Part shown: piece after piece, positions 8,555-18,237 of the stretch
How positions within the stretch are numbered: the first letter of the stretch is position 1
Layout: each line of letters begins with the position of its first letter
DNA from: Rubripirellula lacrimiformis
Lineage (GTDB): Bacteria; Planctomycetota; Planctomycetia; Pirellulales; Pirellulaceae
NCBI RefSeq assembly: GCF_007741535.1
Contig: NZ_CP036525.1
Location: 4,588,001-4,652,000, forward strand
DNA length: 64,000 bases
Direction: 5' to 3'
Notes under the pieces: generated by a model
The model's input: only the letters and a program-made list of their open reading frames with translations
The model's database searches: none
Told to the model about the DNA's origin: nothing
Program-made: the position numbers and the translations under genes

Positions 8555-10261
8555 CTAGGCTTCCACCTGGGGTGCCGCCTTGTTCTCAGGCCGGCAGCCT
8601 AGGCTACGCCAAATCAGCACAACGAACCATGGCGCGAACTCGATCCAGGTAACGATGAAGTCAAAGAACGCGGCTCCTGTGTACGGAGTTCCCAATACCG
8701 CAGTGGTCGGGAAGTGATAGTCCAGCCAAAACCGCAGATAGTAAATCAAGACGAGACCGCTGACGGCGATCCATGCGCGGCCTCTGGCAAACGGCAACAG
8801 CGGTAGGGCCCAGGTCCAATACCATGGATTCAATGTCGGGCAGAGGAGCCAAAACCAAGCGATCGTCAGAAATGCCGCTTCACAAATACTCGCGGCATCC
8901 TTCCCGGCGGTTCGCCAGGCGAGAGTGATCGCCACGACAAAGAAGATGAACGCGGTGATCCCACGCGCGATCATGAAGGGAGCTTCGCCAGGAGCGATGT
9001 TAAACCGAGTCGCAACTGAATTTACTAGCCTTTCGCGAACCAAATCGGGCATCACCGTGAACCAGGCGGTTTCATGGGGACCAAGCTGTGCCGTCGGCTT
9101 GATGTTCTCGACGATGATCAGGAATAGGAAATCATTCATTTCCCAGCGTCGGAGAAACGTTACCACGCCAAGACTGGGGTCATGAACTTGCGTTTGATCC
9201 GAATTCGATCTTCCGCCAGGTACCATCGCCGAGAGTAAAACCGCGGTCGTCAAAGCAAATGCGAATGCCGGACCGACGGTGAATCGCCAGCCCAAATTCT
9301 TCGCAAGTGAGAAGAAAACGAGCGGGGCAAGGATGATCGGGTAAAGCTTCGCACCCACCGCGAACGCGAGCACAACGCTGGCCAGCATCACGTAGCCTAG
9401 GCTTCCAACCTGGGTTCTTCGGTGGTTGCCGTGCCCAGGTCGGAACTCTAGGCCACGGACGAACAAGTACAGACCGAGTGTGGTCAAGAACACGGCGATC
9501 GCGTCCAAATGCCCACTGTTGGCAACCTCTTTCATCAGTAGCGGACACCAAGCATAGATCACGCAAAGTTCGACCGGTTTCGCACATCGACGAAGAAGGC
9601 CAATCACGACGAACAGCGTCGCGATGTCGAACCCGATCAACCACGCCTTCATGATGATCACGCGCGTCAACACGGATGACGAGTTTGGCGTTGTAAGATT
9701 GGCTGCTGCGAATACGGCTTGACTTGTCGGCGGATAGATCGTCGGCAATTCCGGAAAATGAACCCGATGCAATATTTCTTCGAGCACCGGATCATGGTCA
9801 CGCAGATCAGCCAATCGCGACAGATCGTCATCCCCGTTCGGCGCTAGGTCGGCCAAACTCACTTGCGCCGGACTGTAACGAAACGGACTGACGCCGGCGG
9901 TGCTGACGGCTCCGTCCCAGAGGTAGCGATAGATATCGACTTCTTGGATGGGCAACGTGAACAGCATCACCACGCGAAACACGATCGCCGATCCAACTAC
10001 CAGTTTCAGCATCCGCGCACTATGTCGCGTCCGCCATGCGATCCGAATCGCACCCAAGTAGCACGCGAACGCGACTGCAAACAGGCCCAGGACTGCGATG
10101 ATGGGCCGCTCCGTCGTCACGCTGTCAGAGTCGAACTGCCAGCTCAATGCCGCAATGACACCGTAGACACAAATCGACAGACCAGCCAGTATCGCCAGCA
10201 AGCCCACACTTCCCTGTGTGTGTCGCTCGTTCTCGTTCGCTACTGTCGACTCGTCCGCCAC
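8555..10261 (-). CDS. GT-C fold glycosyltransferase (GT87/mannosyltransferase-like)
   Basis: 568 residues with about 12 membrane segments. The acidic motif in the first outer loop (QEVDIYRYLWDGAVSTAG) is the catalytic signature of polyprenyl-phosphate-sugar-dependent GT-C transferases such as DUF2029/GT87 and PimE-like mannosyltransferases. The C-terminal half has WFWLLCPTLNPWYWTW, also typical. The start is a GTG at 10261; no in-frame ATG occurs until after the first membrane helix. The enzyme should transfer a sugar from a lipid carrier on the outer face of the membrane. REP-like inverted sequences lie over the stop codon (about 8554-8600) and within codons near 9395-9460, as if short repeats had entered the gene in frame. 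Confidence 0.82.
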   Translation of the reverse strand: MADESTVANENERHTQGSVGLLAILAGLSICVYGVIAALSWQFDSDSVTTERPIIAVLGLFAVAFACYLGAIRIAWRTRHSARMLKLVVGSAIVFRVVMLFTLPIQEVDIYRYLWDGAVSTAGVSPFRYSPAQVSLADLAPNGDDDLSRLADLRDHDPVLEEILHRVHFPELPTIYPPTSQAVFAAANLTTPNSSSVLTRVIIMKAWLIGFDIATLFVVIGLLRRCAKPVELCVIYAWCPLLMKEVANSGHLDAIAVFLTTLGLYLFVRGLEFRPGHGNHRRTQVGSLGYVMLASVVLAFAVGAKLYPIILAPLVFFSLAKNLGWRFTVGPAFAFALTTAVLLSAMVPGGRSNSDQTQVHDPSLGVVTFLRRWEMNDFLFLIIVENIKPTAQLGPHETAWFTVMPDLVRERLVNSVATRFNIAPGEAPFMIARGITAFIFFVVAITLAWRTAGKDAASICEAAFLTIAWFWLLCPTLNPWYWTWALPLLPFARGRAWIAVSGLVLIYYLRFWLDYHFPTTAVLGTPYTGAAFFDFIVTWIEFAPWFVVLIWRSLGCRPENKAAPQVEA

Positions 10262-10662
10262 GTTCGTGCTCTGCGTTCGTACTTATTGGATGGTTCGCAG
10301 CGTAGCAAGACGCTTCCCCACTGTCTGTAAGCGATCTCACACGATCGGCTTGTTGGCGCGTTCAGAAGGTAGTGTTCCCCCCTGACTTGCAATGAAATGG
10401 AGCAGATCGATCGCAGCTGCGCAGCTTCCGACGTTTCGCTATGCCGACGTTCCTGTCCGCCAGATTTTTGATTGGTTCGACAGGCGGGGCCCTTCGACAC
10501 AGCAAACGTCTGCGAGAAAGGTTTCTGAAATCGTGTAAGGATCGTGCCGGTCCACCGTCTTCACTAACGAGCTGCCAAGTACCAACTTTCCGTAGCCTAA
10601 CGCTGCATCGCCGGGTGCGGGTCGATTTCCAAGGGTTTAGTCATTCAGATCGGAGCTTTCCA
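10262..10662. other. Divergent intergenic region
   Basis: About 400 bases between the GT-C gene and the phosphate transporter. The transporter frame is open leftwards to 10441, but that extension is polar, lacks membrane character and has no ribosome site. Promoters for both genes should be here; no PHO-box-like repeat was recognised. Confidence 0.45.
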
Positions 10663-11769
10663 GTGATCGTCTTCCTTGCCCTCGTCGCAGGCATTTTGTT
10701 GGCGTACGCCAATGGTGCAAACGACAACTTCAAAGGCGTTGCGACCTTGTACGGCAGCGACACAACAACGTACCGCCGCGCACTCGTGTGGGCGACGGCA
10801 ACCACTGCAGCGGGTTCGCTGACGGCTGTTTGGCTCGCTCGCGAACTACTGGAACGATTCTCTGGCAAGGGAATCGTTCCTGACGCACTCGTGGCCCAAA
10901 ACGAATTCGGCGTTGCAGTCGCATTGGCCGCGGGCGTGACCGTGATGCTGGCTAGCCGACTTGGGTTCCCTATTTCCACCACTCATGCCTTAGTGGGTTC
11001 GATGGTCGGTGCGGCTGGCGCCTCATCGTTTGCCGTCGATTGGAATGTCCTGTCGTCCAAACTGATGGCACCGTTGCTGCTGAGTCCGCTGATTGCGATC
11101 CTCGTTACGACAGTCCTCTACCGGACGTTTCGCCGAACCCGCATCGCGATGGGGATTACGAAAGAAACATGTCTGTGCAGCGGTCGCGAAGTCGTCGAAA
11201 TTGTTCCGCTGGGATCGGGTGCGATGGCAATGACACGTGCAGAGGAGCTTTCGATCACGTTGGGGACCAACGTTAGCTGCCGAGATCACTATGCCGGTAA
11301 CCTGGTGGGCGTCGATGCGCGTCAGTCGCTCGACACGATGCATTTCCTTTCCGCCGGAATGGTAAGCTTCGCGCGTGGCTTGAACGACACACCCAAAATC
11401 GCTGCATTGCTGCTGATTGTCCCCGCCCTGAATTCGCTCACCGCGACCGTCATTTGCGGATTGGCGATCGCTATCGGTGGCTGGTTCGGTGCGAAGAGGA
11501 TTGCCGAGAAGCTGAGTCACGGCATCACAGAGATGAACGCAGGCCAGGGATTCACGGCGAACCTGGTCACGTCGGTATTGGTCGTGTTCGCCAGCCGCTG
11601 GGGACTTCCCGTATCGACCACCCATGTTTCTTGCGGCGCACTGTTTGGAATCGGAAGTGTAACCGGCCAAGCCAATTGGAAGTCGATCGGTCAGATCCTG
11701 CTCGCATGGGTCACAACCCTTCCCGCAGCTGCAGTGATCGCGTGGTCCGTTTTCAGCCTGTTAACATAG
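10663..11769 (+). CDS. pit: Inorganic phosphate transporter, PiT family
   Basis: 368 residues from the GTG at 10663, chosen because CGGAG lies 7 bases upstream (10651-10655) and the protein then begins directly in the first membrane helix (VFLALVAGILLAYANGANDN). The two PiT signature repeats are present: YANGANDNFKGVATLYGS near the N-terminus and FARGLNDTPKIAALLL in the second half. Each is paired with a PISTTHAL or PVSTTHVS segment. About ten membrane segments flank a polar loop with CLCSGREVVEIVPLG. PiT proteins import phosphate, usually as metal-phosphate or with cations. No PhoU-like partner is adjacent. Confidence 0.93.
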   Translation: MIVFLALVAGILLAYANGANDNFKGVATLYGSDTTTYRRALVWATATTAAGSLTAVWLARELLERFSGKGIVPDALVAQNEFGVAVALAAGVTVMLASRLGFPISTTHALVGSMVGAAGASSFAVDWNVLSSKLMAPLLLSPLIAILVTTVLYRTFRRTRIAMGITKETCLCSGREVVEIVPLGSGAMAMTRAEELSITLGTNVSCRDHYAGNLVGVDARQSLDTMHFLSAGMVSFARGLNDTPKIAALLLIVPALNSLTATVICGLAIAIGGWFGAKRIAEKLSHGITEMNAGQGFTANLVTSVLVVFASRWGLPVSTTHVSCGALFGIGSVTGQANWKSIGQILLAWVTTLPAAAVIAWSVFSLLT

Positions 11770-11770
11770 T

Positions 11771-11787
11771 CTAGGCTTCCAGCCTGG
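11771..11787. repeat. REP-like hairpin
   Basis: CTAGGCTTCCAGCCTGG just after the transporter stop is an inverted sequence (AGGCT/AGCCT) with the same core as the hairpins at 36324 and 32865. It may serve as a transcription end signal but lacks a T run. The following 300 bases up to the MITE copy at 12085 hold no visible gene. Confidence 0.5.
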
Positions 11788-12084
11788 ATTTGATGTTGCC
11801 TCAGCTTAGAATGACAGCGAAGCGTGATCACGTCCTGCTACGGACGCCAAATCTCGGAATCACCGTACGACGAACGAAAGGACTTTCCAGGGGACGTTCG
11901 CCGCAACGATTGCAAGAAGACGACTCGCCATGTCACACGCGACACCGCAGATGGGTCAGAGACGAATCGAGCAAGCAAAGCCAGCGTCCCCTAGCCAGCG
12001 TTCTACCGGAAGCATCGACGTGCGTTGAAGGTTTCCCACCTGCACAGAGACGACCGAATCCGCGTGTGCAATCAAGGACGTAAC

Positions 12085-12207
12085 GCAACGACCGATCAAT
12101 AAGTGTCGCGATGAAAGCCATCTCGCCCCCGCCGCGCAGCGGTTTGCGGGGGAGAGAGTTAGAGAGAGGGGGGAAGAAAGAAACGACACTGATGGATCGC
12201 TCGTTGC
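12085..12207. mobile_element. MITE-like element, copy 2
   Basis: A 123-bp copy of the element also found at 7262 and 18115. The left end is GCAACGACCGATC and the right end GATCGCTCGTTGC. The internal palindrome (ctcgcccccgc / gcgggggagag) and the agagagaggggggaag tract are conserved. It lies between the phosphate transporter and the DUF3179 gene, and its right end is six bases from the DUF3179 stop codon, so it may act as, or have replaced, that gene's terminator. Confidence 0.85.
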
Positions 12208-12212
12208 TTACG

Positions 12213-13229
12213 CTAGCGACTGGCGATCTTGGTTTCAGGTCGAAACGCATACCATGCAAACCAAAACGTTTGGATCCACTGAACTCCGGCATCTGCTTTG
12301 ACGACCCGAATCGTTTGATCGTCGGCGTCGAAGGCCACGGTGAACTTTCTGTTGCCCAGAGACCTTTCGATATGGGTCGACTTCCCTCCAAATGCGGAAA
12401 CGGGGATCGCCAACGCGTGGGCGTCGTCCCAAACCCCCAGCACACTTTGCTTCAAGGGCAAAGAGTTGCTGATCGGCTTTGCCGGAAACATCAGATTGGG
12501 TTGCTGGAAGTAGCCTGCGTAAGGACTGGCTTGATAGTTTCGCCTGTGGCCGGTTTCCGACGAGACCACGGTTGTGTTTGGATTGCGATTTTGCCAACCA
12601 GCCCACGTGGTCACTTCCATCGGCAAAACGGTCAACTTCATTCCGGCGCCCGGTCCCGATACGCCTTCGCCTTTGACCTGCGACCAAAGACTTTCTGTAC
12701 TGGGGACTACCCCGTTGGATCGGTCGTACATCAACACGTTGCTGTTGTACAGCAAACCCGACACACCAAACTCCCGTTCTCCGAGCGGAGTTTGACGATC
12801 GAAAACGACTGCGGAGTCACATAGCGGACAATAGGTCACAGCGATCGGCATTTCGCCGATGCGATCGTTGATGATCTCGTGGTAATTCAAGATGGCGAGC
12901 GGATAGGCACGCGACTCACGCCCCAACGCAACGCCAATCACCCGATCGCTGCCACGCAAATACGTCGCTTCCGCTGCCGAAACAATCTTTGGATTCGACA
13001 GAGACGGGATACCGTCTTTGGGAGGACCACCAGAACGAATTTCTTGGAGGGGAATGGTTGCTTGACTCAAATCGAAACCGATATCTCCTAGCCCTCGAAA
13101 CTGGATCGGCTGGATGACTTGCTGGTCAATGCAATGACGTTTCACGGGACGCTGAAGCGACCATGACACTGCAATCGCAAACACAAAAAGAAGCAGCAGA
13201 CTGCGGACAAGTCCGGATGGAACACCCAT
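12213..13229 (-). CDS. DUF3179 domain protein, membrane anchored
   Basis: 338 residues. An N-terminal hydrophobic segment (VRSLLLLFVFAIAVSWSL) acts as signal or anchor. The DUF3179 core includes GIPSLSNPKIVSAAEATYL, ESRAYPLAILNYHEIIND, the strongly conserved VTYCPLCDSAVVFDR with its Cys-Pro-Leu-Cys, and LWSQVKGEGVSGPGAG. The function of DUF3179 is not established; the CPLC motif suggests metal or redox binding. The start ATG at 13229 gives a standard export signal. The stop lies six bases from MITE copy 2. A divergent small lipoprotein gene starts about 140 bases away. Confidence 0.9.
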   Translation of the reverse strand: MGVPSGLVRSLLLLFVFAIAVSWSLQRPVKRHCIDQQVIQPIQFRGLGDIGFDLSQATIPLQEIRSGGPPKDGIPSLSNPKIVSAAEATYLRGSDRVIGVALGRESRAYPLAILNYHEIINDRIGEMPIAVTYCPLCDSAVVFDRQTPLGEREFGVSGLLYNSNVLMYDRSNGVVPSTESLWSQVKGEGVSGPGAGMKLTVLPMEVTTWAGWQNRNPNTTVVSSETGHRRNYQASPYAGYFQQPNLMFPAKPISNSLPLKQSVLGVWDDAHALAIPVSAFGGKSTHIERSLGNRKFTVAFDADDQTIRVVKADAGVQWIQTFWFAWYAFRPETKIASR

Positions 13230-13369
13230 TTCGGAAAAACTCCCTTTCGACGGATTGACGTGATGGCAACTTGGATACTTCTGTGAGATGCTTCACCGAA
13301 CGATCGCTTCCAAATATGCGATCCTCTTCACCGGTGAAGACTTTCCCCCAGTATGCGACGGATCCAACG

Positions 13370-13531
13370 ATGTTCAAAAACATGCGATTGACCCTTTTGG
13401 CGGTACTCGTTTGCGTACCGTTGCTCGGATGCTCATCGAGCAGCTCGCCGGAACCACTCGATTCGCCATCTACGGCAAATCCTGACGACCAACCGAGCGC
13501 ACCCTCCCAGGGATCTGGCACATCGAACTAG
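13370..13531 (+). CDS. Small putative lipoprotein
   Basis: 53 residues: a short basic start, a hydrophobic core (LTLLAVLVCVPLLGC) ending in a good lipobox (LLGC), then a Ser/Pro-rich tail (SSSSSPEPLDSPSTANPDD). An alternative ATG four codons later (13382) would give an equally good signal. The mature peptide would be only about 30 residues, so it is likely a membrane-tethered low-complexity peptide of unknown role. Small lipoproteins of this kind are common in planctomycetes. The stop is six bases from the end of the convergent gene. Confidence 0.6.
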   Translation: MFKNMRLTLLAVLVCVPLLGCSSSSSPEPLDSPSTANPDDQPSAPSQGSGTSN

Positions 13532-13536
13532 TTCCG

Positions 13537-13953
13537 TTAGCGATGACGGAACATCCGACGACGTGTGTGGCACTGCCCGTTGCTGCATGTCGCCGGAACA
13601 GACCGGTAGTGGCTCTGACGGTACTGCGTGGACGCTGGTTGCGAGGTAGTGTAACTCGGGTACGTCATTGACGGCCAATAACTGACCGACGGGCTGGCGG
13701 AAACACTGCCGCTACAGTCACCCGATGCGCAGCCGAAGCCAACCGCCATCGGCTGCGAATGAACAGGGGCGACCGACGGAGCGGAAAGAGACTGCTTGGG
13801 AACACGCGACATGCGAGGCGTTGGGGGCGCAGACATCGCCGGTGCAGAATATCCGTTTCCGCGTGATCCGCTCTGTGCCTGGGCGTCATTGCAGAGCGAG
13901 CAAACGGAGATCACCAACACAACGCTTGCAAAATGCTTCGTAACAAATTTCAT
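13537..13953 (-). CDS. Secreted Ser/Pro/Tyr-rich hypothetical protein
   Basis: 138 residues from the ATG at 13953; upstream in-frame codons only lengthen it with unlikely sequence. It has a clear signal peptide (MKFVTKHFASVVLVISVCSL, cleavage probably after the DAQA around residue 26). The mature part is low-complexity (YSAPAMSAPPTPRMSRVPKQ) with a Tyr/Ser-rich centre and a short Cys/His/Arg-rich tail (CSNGQCHTRRRMFRHR). No domain is recognised. It is likely exported, possibly cell-surface; the function is unknown. Confidence 0.65.
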   Translation of the reverse strand: MKFVTKHFASVVLVISVCSLCNDAQAQSGSRGNGYSAPAMSAPPTPRMSRVPKQSLSAPSVAPVHSQPMAVGFGCASGDCSGSVSASPSVSYWPSMTYPSYTTSQPASTQYRQSHYRSVPATCSNGQCHTRRRMFRHR

Positions 13954-14644
13954 CGAGCGAGCCTCTCTATCGACTGAACAGGGGAATCCAATGCGTTCCC
14001 GGAAAGTTAAACGACCTGCATTCTGGACAGCCAGGATCGGCAACGTTGTGCATGGCCTCACAGATCAGAAAACTTTTCCAGGCGAAACGTCATGGCAGAA
14101 GCCTCCCGCTCGCACCGCATCTCCCCTGTGAACGATCGAGTCGAAAAATGTGGGCATCGTGAATTCTGCTGGTGACAACGAAGCCCGATCAGGTTTTGGC
14201 TCGAGCAGGAAAGACGCCGTACCTAACCCGCTCGGTTGCCCGTGACTGCACATCCCATCGAATCTGCCGGTTCCGCCAACCCTACTGCGGCGGCCCCGAT
14301 CTTCCTCCAAACTGATCCCGGATGGCCCAAATTTTTGCTCAAACGTAGCGTGACGTGAGCCGCTTCTGCTGAGCCCGATCCGAAGTCGACCATCGGCAAC
14401 GCACTCACGCACGCCTTCAGCAGTTTCCCCCCACCGATTCGGCGGATGAATCAAGGTGTATCCGCCAGCTTGAATCGGCAGGGACGATCCCCAATCAGTT
14501 TGGACAAGAGATTACAATCTCTCGGGGAGCTCGAAACCCTGCCAAGGTTCAAGTCGTTTTGCATCCCCGTTACTTACCCAAATCTCGAACGATGTTACGA
14601 GCACCAATCTTCAAAGCACCGGTCCCATTGAGAGGCCCCCAGCC
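13954..14644. other. Intergenic, no gene seen
   Basis: About 690 bases between the secreted hypothetical and the ECF sigma factor. Frames on both strands are open for up to 130 codons but have no start signals, domains or normal composition. The right end must hold the promoter of the sigma/kinase pair, but no clear elements were recognised. Confidence 0.45.
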
Positions 14645-15211
14645 ATGGCTGAACCATCAACATCGCCGACTCTTTTGAATTTGGCGCGAGACGGGAACGG
14701 AGAAGCTTGGACCCGTCTGGTTCAGATCTATGGTCCGCTCGTCTATCGGTGGTCGCGTGGATTGGGACTGCAACCGTCGGATGCGTCTGATGCAATGCAG
14801 GACACAATGACGAGCGTGTCGAAAGATCTTTCTCGTTACGATCCTGGGGTCGGCAGCGGAAAATTCCGTGGTTGGTTGTGGACGATTACTCGTCGCAGAA
14901 TTGCGGATTTGCAGCGGCGTCAAGATGGTGCTGAATTGTTGGGGTCTCGGGCGGAGAGGTTAGTCGACGAGAGCCTGCAACAACCGCCAACCGATGCCGA
15001 TTCGGACGAGGTTGGCGTTTTACATCGTGCCGTTTTGACTTTCCGGCCGCGATACGATTCGAACACTTGGCGGGCCTTCTGGATGACTGTCATCGACGGG
15101 CGAAACTGCGAAGACGTTGCGAAAGACTTGGGATTAACACGTTGGGCAGTCTACAAGGCCAGGTCGCGAATCTTGAACCGTCTCCGTCAGGACCTCGACG
15201 GTTTCTTTTGA
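14645..15211 (+). CDS. ECF-type RNA polymerase sigma factor
   Basis: 188 residues. Region 2 is seen as WTRLVQIYGPLVYRWSRGLG followed by DASDAMQDTMTSV and FRGWLWTITRRRIADLQRR, the classical ECF sequence. Region 4 is the helix-turn-helix NCEDVAKDLGLTRWAVYKAR near the C-terminus. The next gene, 81 bases downstream of the stop, encodes a zinc-finger plus Ser/Thr kinase membrane protein. In planctomycetes such pairs are common, and the kinase protein is thought to control the sigma factor. Release by phosphorylation is an inference from that family pattern, not seen in the sequence. Confidence 0.92.
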   Translation: MAEPSTSPTLLNLARDGNGEAWTRLVQIYGPLVYRWSRGLGLQPSDASDAMQDTMTSVSKDLSRYDPGVGSGKFRGWLWTITRRRIADLQRRQDGAELLGSRAERLVDESLQQPPTDADSDEVGVLHRAVLTFRPRYDSNTWRAFWMTVIDGRNCEDVAKDLGLTRWAVYKARSRILNRLRQDLDGFF

Positions 15212-15292
15212 AATGGGGTGTCCAATGCTCTGCGATGGACTGGTGAAGGCCGATTTCGCCGGCTTAGCCCTATCCCAACAGAGGAGATTCAG

Positions 15293-18097
15293 ATGATCGC
15301 TCAACGCGACACGATCGAAATGAAGCCGGCCAGTTGGGGAGTTTGCCCCGACGAAGAGACTTTGTCCTGTTTTCTGAATGGGTCGTTAGATAGCGAGTCG
15401 TTCAATAGCGTCGCTTTGCATTTGAACGACTGTTCAGAATGTCGCGGTCGGCTTGAAACACTGCCAGAGTCAGATGAATGGGTAAAACGATTCGGAGGCC
15501 CCATTGATCGACAGTTCTTGGATGAGCCAGACCTATCGGCCGCAATGGTTGCCTGCGTTTCCTCGCTAAATCGCCCACCTGAACTCTCATCGGTCTTCCC
15601 TCCGATCGACCGAATTGGGCCCTATGAATTGATCCGTCCGCTTGGACGAGGCGGTATGGGGACCGTCTATCTTTCGCGTCACCAGACTTTGAATCGGCTA
15701 TGTGCAATCAAACTATTGCCACGTCGCTCGGGGCAGCAGCGGTTTGATCGCGAAGTTCAGTCGCTTGCCGCCATTGATCACCCAGGTGTCGTTACCGCAA
15801 CAGACGCGGGCAGCCATGAAAGTTGGCGGTATCTTGTCATGCAGTACGTCGATGGAATGGACTTGGCTGACGTCCTGCAAGCACGACCGACCTTGCCTCT
15901 TGGTGTGGTATGTCGGATCGCAGCGGATGCGGCATCCGCGATCGCCGCCATTCACTCAGCCAATCTGATCCATCGCGATGTAAAGCCCGCCAACATCATG
16001 ATCACGTGCGAAGGCGAGACGAAGATTCTCGATTTTGGTTTGGCTGCCGCCACGACACTTGGCATCGGCGATGACCGGCTGACGACCGTTGGCGATCTTG
16101 TCGGGACGGTAGCATACGCAGCGCCCGAACAGCTTGCGGGACATCCCCCTTCCGTCGCGGTGGATTGGTATGCGTTGGGTTCGAGCATGTTCCGAATGCT
16201 GACTGGAACGATTACGCATCCCCACGCCGCCCAGACCGGCTTGACTTCTCTGATGATGGCAAAGGCGAGTACACCCTGGGAGCCGAACGAGGCTTTCGAA
16301 GACAATTTGCCCGCGGAAATTCGCGACCTGATCGCTGGTTTGTTATCCCTCAATCCTGCCGAACGTCCGGGTGACTCCGATGCGATCATTAAAGCGCTAC
16401 GTCACCACGCCGAGCCCAATCTTCGAGTGCTCGCGAGAGTGACGACGGCGGGGAAGGTCAACGACAAATCGCGTGATCCTGGGCAAGCATCGGCAACACC
16501 GACTTCCATTCGAGTGCCGCCAAACCGAGGCACATGGAAGGCTATTGCCGGCGGATTCTTTGGAGGCGTGCTTTCCTTGGCACTGGCGGGCTGGCTAATC
16601 GAAGTGAAAAGCTCCCGCGGCACAGTGACGGTTGAAACGGATCAAGATGACGCCAAGGTGAAAATTCTAGAGCGCCCAATCACGGGATTGGCGAACCAAC
16701 AACATCAAGGTTCTGTGCTACCGAACGCTTTGACGGATATCTCGCCTGACAAACTGAACGCAATCTACAAAGGCAAAACGGTTCGTGAGCACCTTCTACG
16801 CCTGGACAGCGAATTGGACATTCCAACCCTTGTCGAGTCGCTTGAAGCAGTCGGCCGGGTCGTCGAGCCATCCGACGTTGACCTGGTTCAGGCGATGTTC
16901 ATTCCCGCTCGTCGCTATGGCGGTTGGCGCTTCGGTACCGGTTCGCCATCCGGAGAATTCATGGAGGCGTCTCAAAATGCTTACCGTCATTTGCCTGAAC
17001 AGGCAACGGCTGAAGCCGCCGTCCGCGAGTTTACCGATGGAACCGATCAGTCGATTGCGATGCTCGGCGCGAACAACCTGATTCGTGGCTTTTCAAGTCG
17101 CAACGGAGTAAAGCCAGAGACGGCCAATGATCTCATCAATGCCGTCAACGTTTATCAAAGCGCCCGTCCATCGCTACCTCTGGACAGGCAGTTTCAGGAC
17201 CAAACCATTCAAGAACGGAATATACAACGCTTCCGCGAGGATCTGATGAGGTTGGCGGATTTCAAGATCATTTCGGCCGACGAAATCATGGGCATCAGGC
17301 AGTGGCTGCCGGAAATTTGGAACCGTGCGGACGTTTTTGATTGGATGATCGACGAGGAGTTGCTATTGAATGTCGATCAACAGGTGTCCAGCGCGATCGA
17401 GAACAACGAAGCTACTCAACTAGCGAAAGCAGAATTCTGGCTTGCCATTCAAAAACATCCCTGGCCGCCCACACTTCAAAAAACCTACGTTTCCGTCGCC
17501 GACGAGATCGGTGTAGAGATTCCTGTGGTATTGCGATTTCAGGCGTTGCTTGCACCGTTTCACGGCCCGTCGGCATCCGAGTTAGATTCGCTTTTTCAAT
17601 ACGAATCGCTCTCAGCTGATCAACGAAAGTTCGCCGCAAACTTCATCGTGCTGTATGGGCTTCCGCTTGTCCAATTTGCTGCCAATCGAGGACTCGAGCT
17701 CGATGTGGCAGCCATTTCCAAGCAGCCGGCGCATGCAACCGATCGAGGGGACAGTTGGCAAACGCCGATTAACTTGGCCAACAGTCTCTTTGGCTCAAGC
17801 GAAATTTGGATCGATCGATTAGACGAGATTCGCGCAGCAACAACACTGCCGAATTCCTTGGACGCTTTGATTCAGTGTCTTCACAACTATATGTCCAGCT
17901 GGGAACAGGCGCCGACGGTCATTCTAAAAATCGCCAAATCTGATTCTGAATGGACGCGAATCCAGACGATAAACTCGTTCGGATTCGGCGGTGGCATGGG
18001 CGGATTCGCAGCGCAGAAACCTTCAACGGAAGATGAGGCGAAGGCGAAGCAAATTGCCGAAACGCTCAACGCCTACTTGCAAAAACACGTTCGTTAA
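15293..18097 (+). CDS. Membrane Ser/Thr protein kinase with zinc-finger-like N-terminus
   Basis: 934 residues. The start at 15293 is chosen for the perfect GAGGAG six bases upstream (15281-15286); the longer frame start lacks this. N-terminus: an anti-sigma-like zinc-finger pattern (H43-x3-C47-x2-C50, with C18 and C26 before it). Kinase domain about 105-380: LGRGGMGTVYLS glycine loop, CAIKLL lysine, HRDVKPANIM catalytic loop near 227-236, DFGLA, and AYAAPEQ. One membrane helix follows near residues 413-437, then GTVTVETDQDD and a roughly 490-residue helical C-terminal part, presumably outside the cytoplasm, with no recognised domain. It is probably the sensor/regulator of the upstream sigma factor. 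Confidence 0.92.
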   Translation: MIAQRDTIEMKPASWGVCPDEETLSCFLNGSLDSESFNSVALHLNDCSECRGRLETLPESDEWVKRFGGPIDRQFLDEPDLSAAMVACVSSLNRPPELSSVFPPIDRIGPYELIRPLGRGGMGTVYLSRHQTLNRLCAIKLLPRRSGQQRFDREVQSLAAIDHPGVVTATDAGSHESWRYLVMQYVDGMDLADVLQARPTLPLGVVCRIAADAASAIAAIHSANLIHRDVKPANIMITCEGETKILDFGLAAATTLGIGDDRLTTVGDLVGTVAYAAPEQLAGHPPSVAVDWYALGSSMFRMLTGTITHPHAAQTGLTSLMMAKASTPWEPNEAFEDNLPAEIRDLIAGLLSLNPAERPGDSDAIIKALRHHAEPNLRVLARVTTAGKVNDKSRDPGQASATPTSIRVPPNRGTWKAIAGGFFGGVLSLALAGWLIEVKSSRGTVTVETDQDDAKVKILERPITGLANQQHQGSVLPNALTDISPDKLNAIYKGKTVREHLLRLDSELDIPTLVESLEAVGRVVEPSDVDLVQAMFIPARRYGGWRFGTGSPSGEFMEASQNAYRHLPEQATAEAAVREFTDGTDQSIAMLGANNLIRGFSSRNGVKPETANDLINAVNVYQSARPSLPLDRQFQDQTIQERNIQRFREDLMRLADFKIISADEIMGIRQWLPEIWNRADVFDWMIDEELLLNVDQQVSSAIENNEATQLAKAEFWLAIQKHPWPPTLQKTYVSVADEIGVEIPVVLRFQALLAPFHGPSASELDSLFQYESLSADQRKFAANFIVLYGLPLVQFAANRGLELDVAAISKQPAHATDRGDSWQTPINLANSLFGSSEIWIDRLDEIRAATTLPNSLDALIQCLHNYMSSWEQAPTVILKIAKSDSEWTRIQTINSFGFGGGMGGFAAQKPSTEDEAKAKQIAETLNAYLQKHVR

Positions 18098-18114
18098 GTA
18101 GCCAACGCCATTTA

Positions 18115-18237
18115 GCAACGAGCGATCAATCAGTTTCGCGATGAAAGTCATCTCGCCCCCGCCGCGCAGCGGTTTGCGGGGGGAGAGAGTTAGAGAGAGG
18201 GGGAAGAAAGAAACGACACTTAGTGATCGCTCGTTGC
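18115..18237. mobile_element. MITE-like element, copy 3
   Basis: A 123-bp copy of the element at 7262 and 12085. This is the best-preserved copy: the left end GCAACGAGCGATC and right end GATCGCTCGTTGC are exact inverted repeats, and about 21 of the outer 24 bases match. The internal palindrome is intact. It lies 18 bases after the kinase stop and just upstream of the glycerophosphodiesterase gene, whose open frame runs backwards through the element. TTA is present on both sides and may be a 3-base target duplication, but the other copies do not show it clearly. Confidence 0.88.

Noticed and set aside
14065-14454. 130-codon minus-strand frame in the gap before the ECF sigma gene
   Set aside because: No ribosome site, no recognisable motif and no hydrophobic signal; treated as intergenic.
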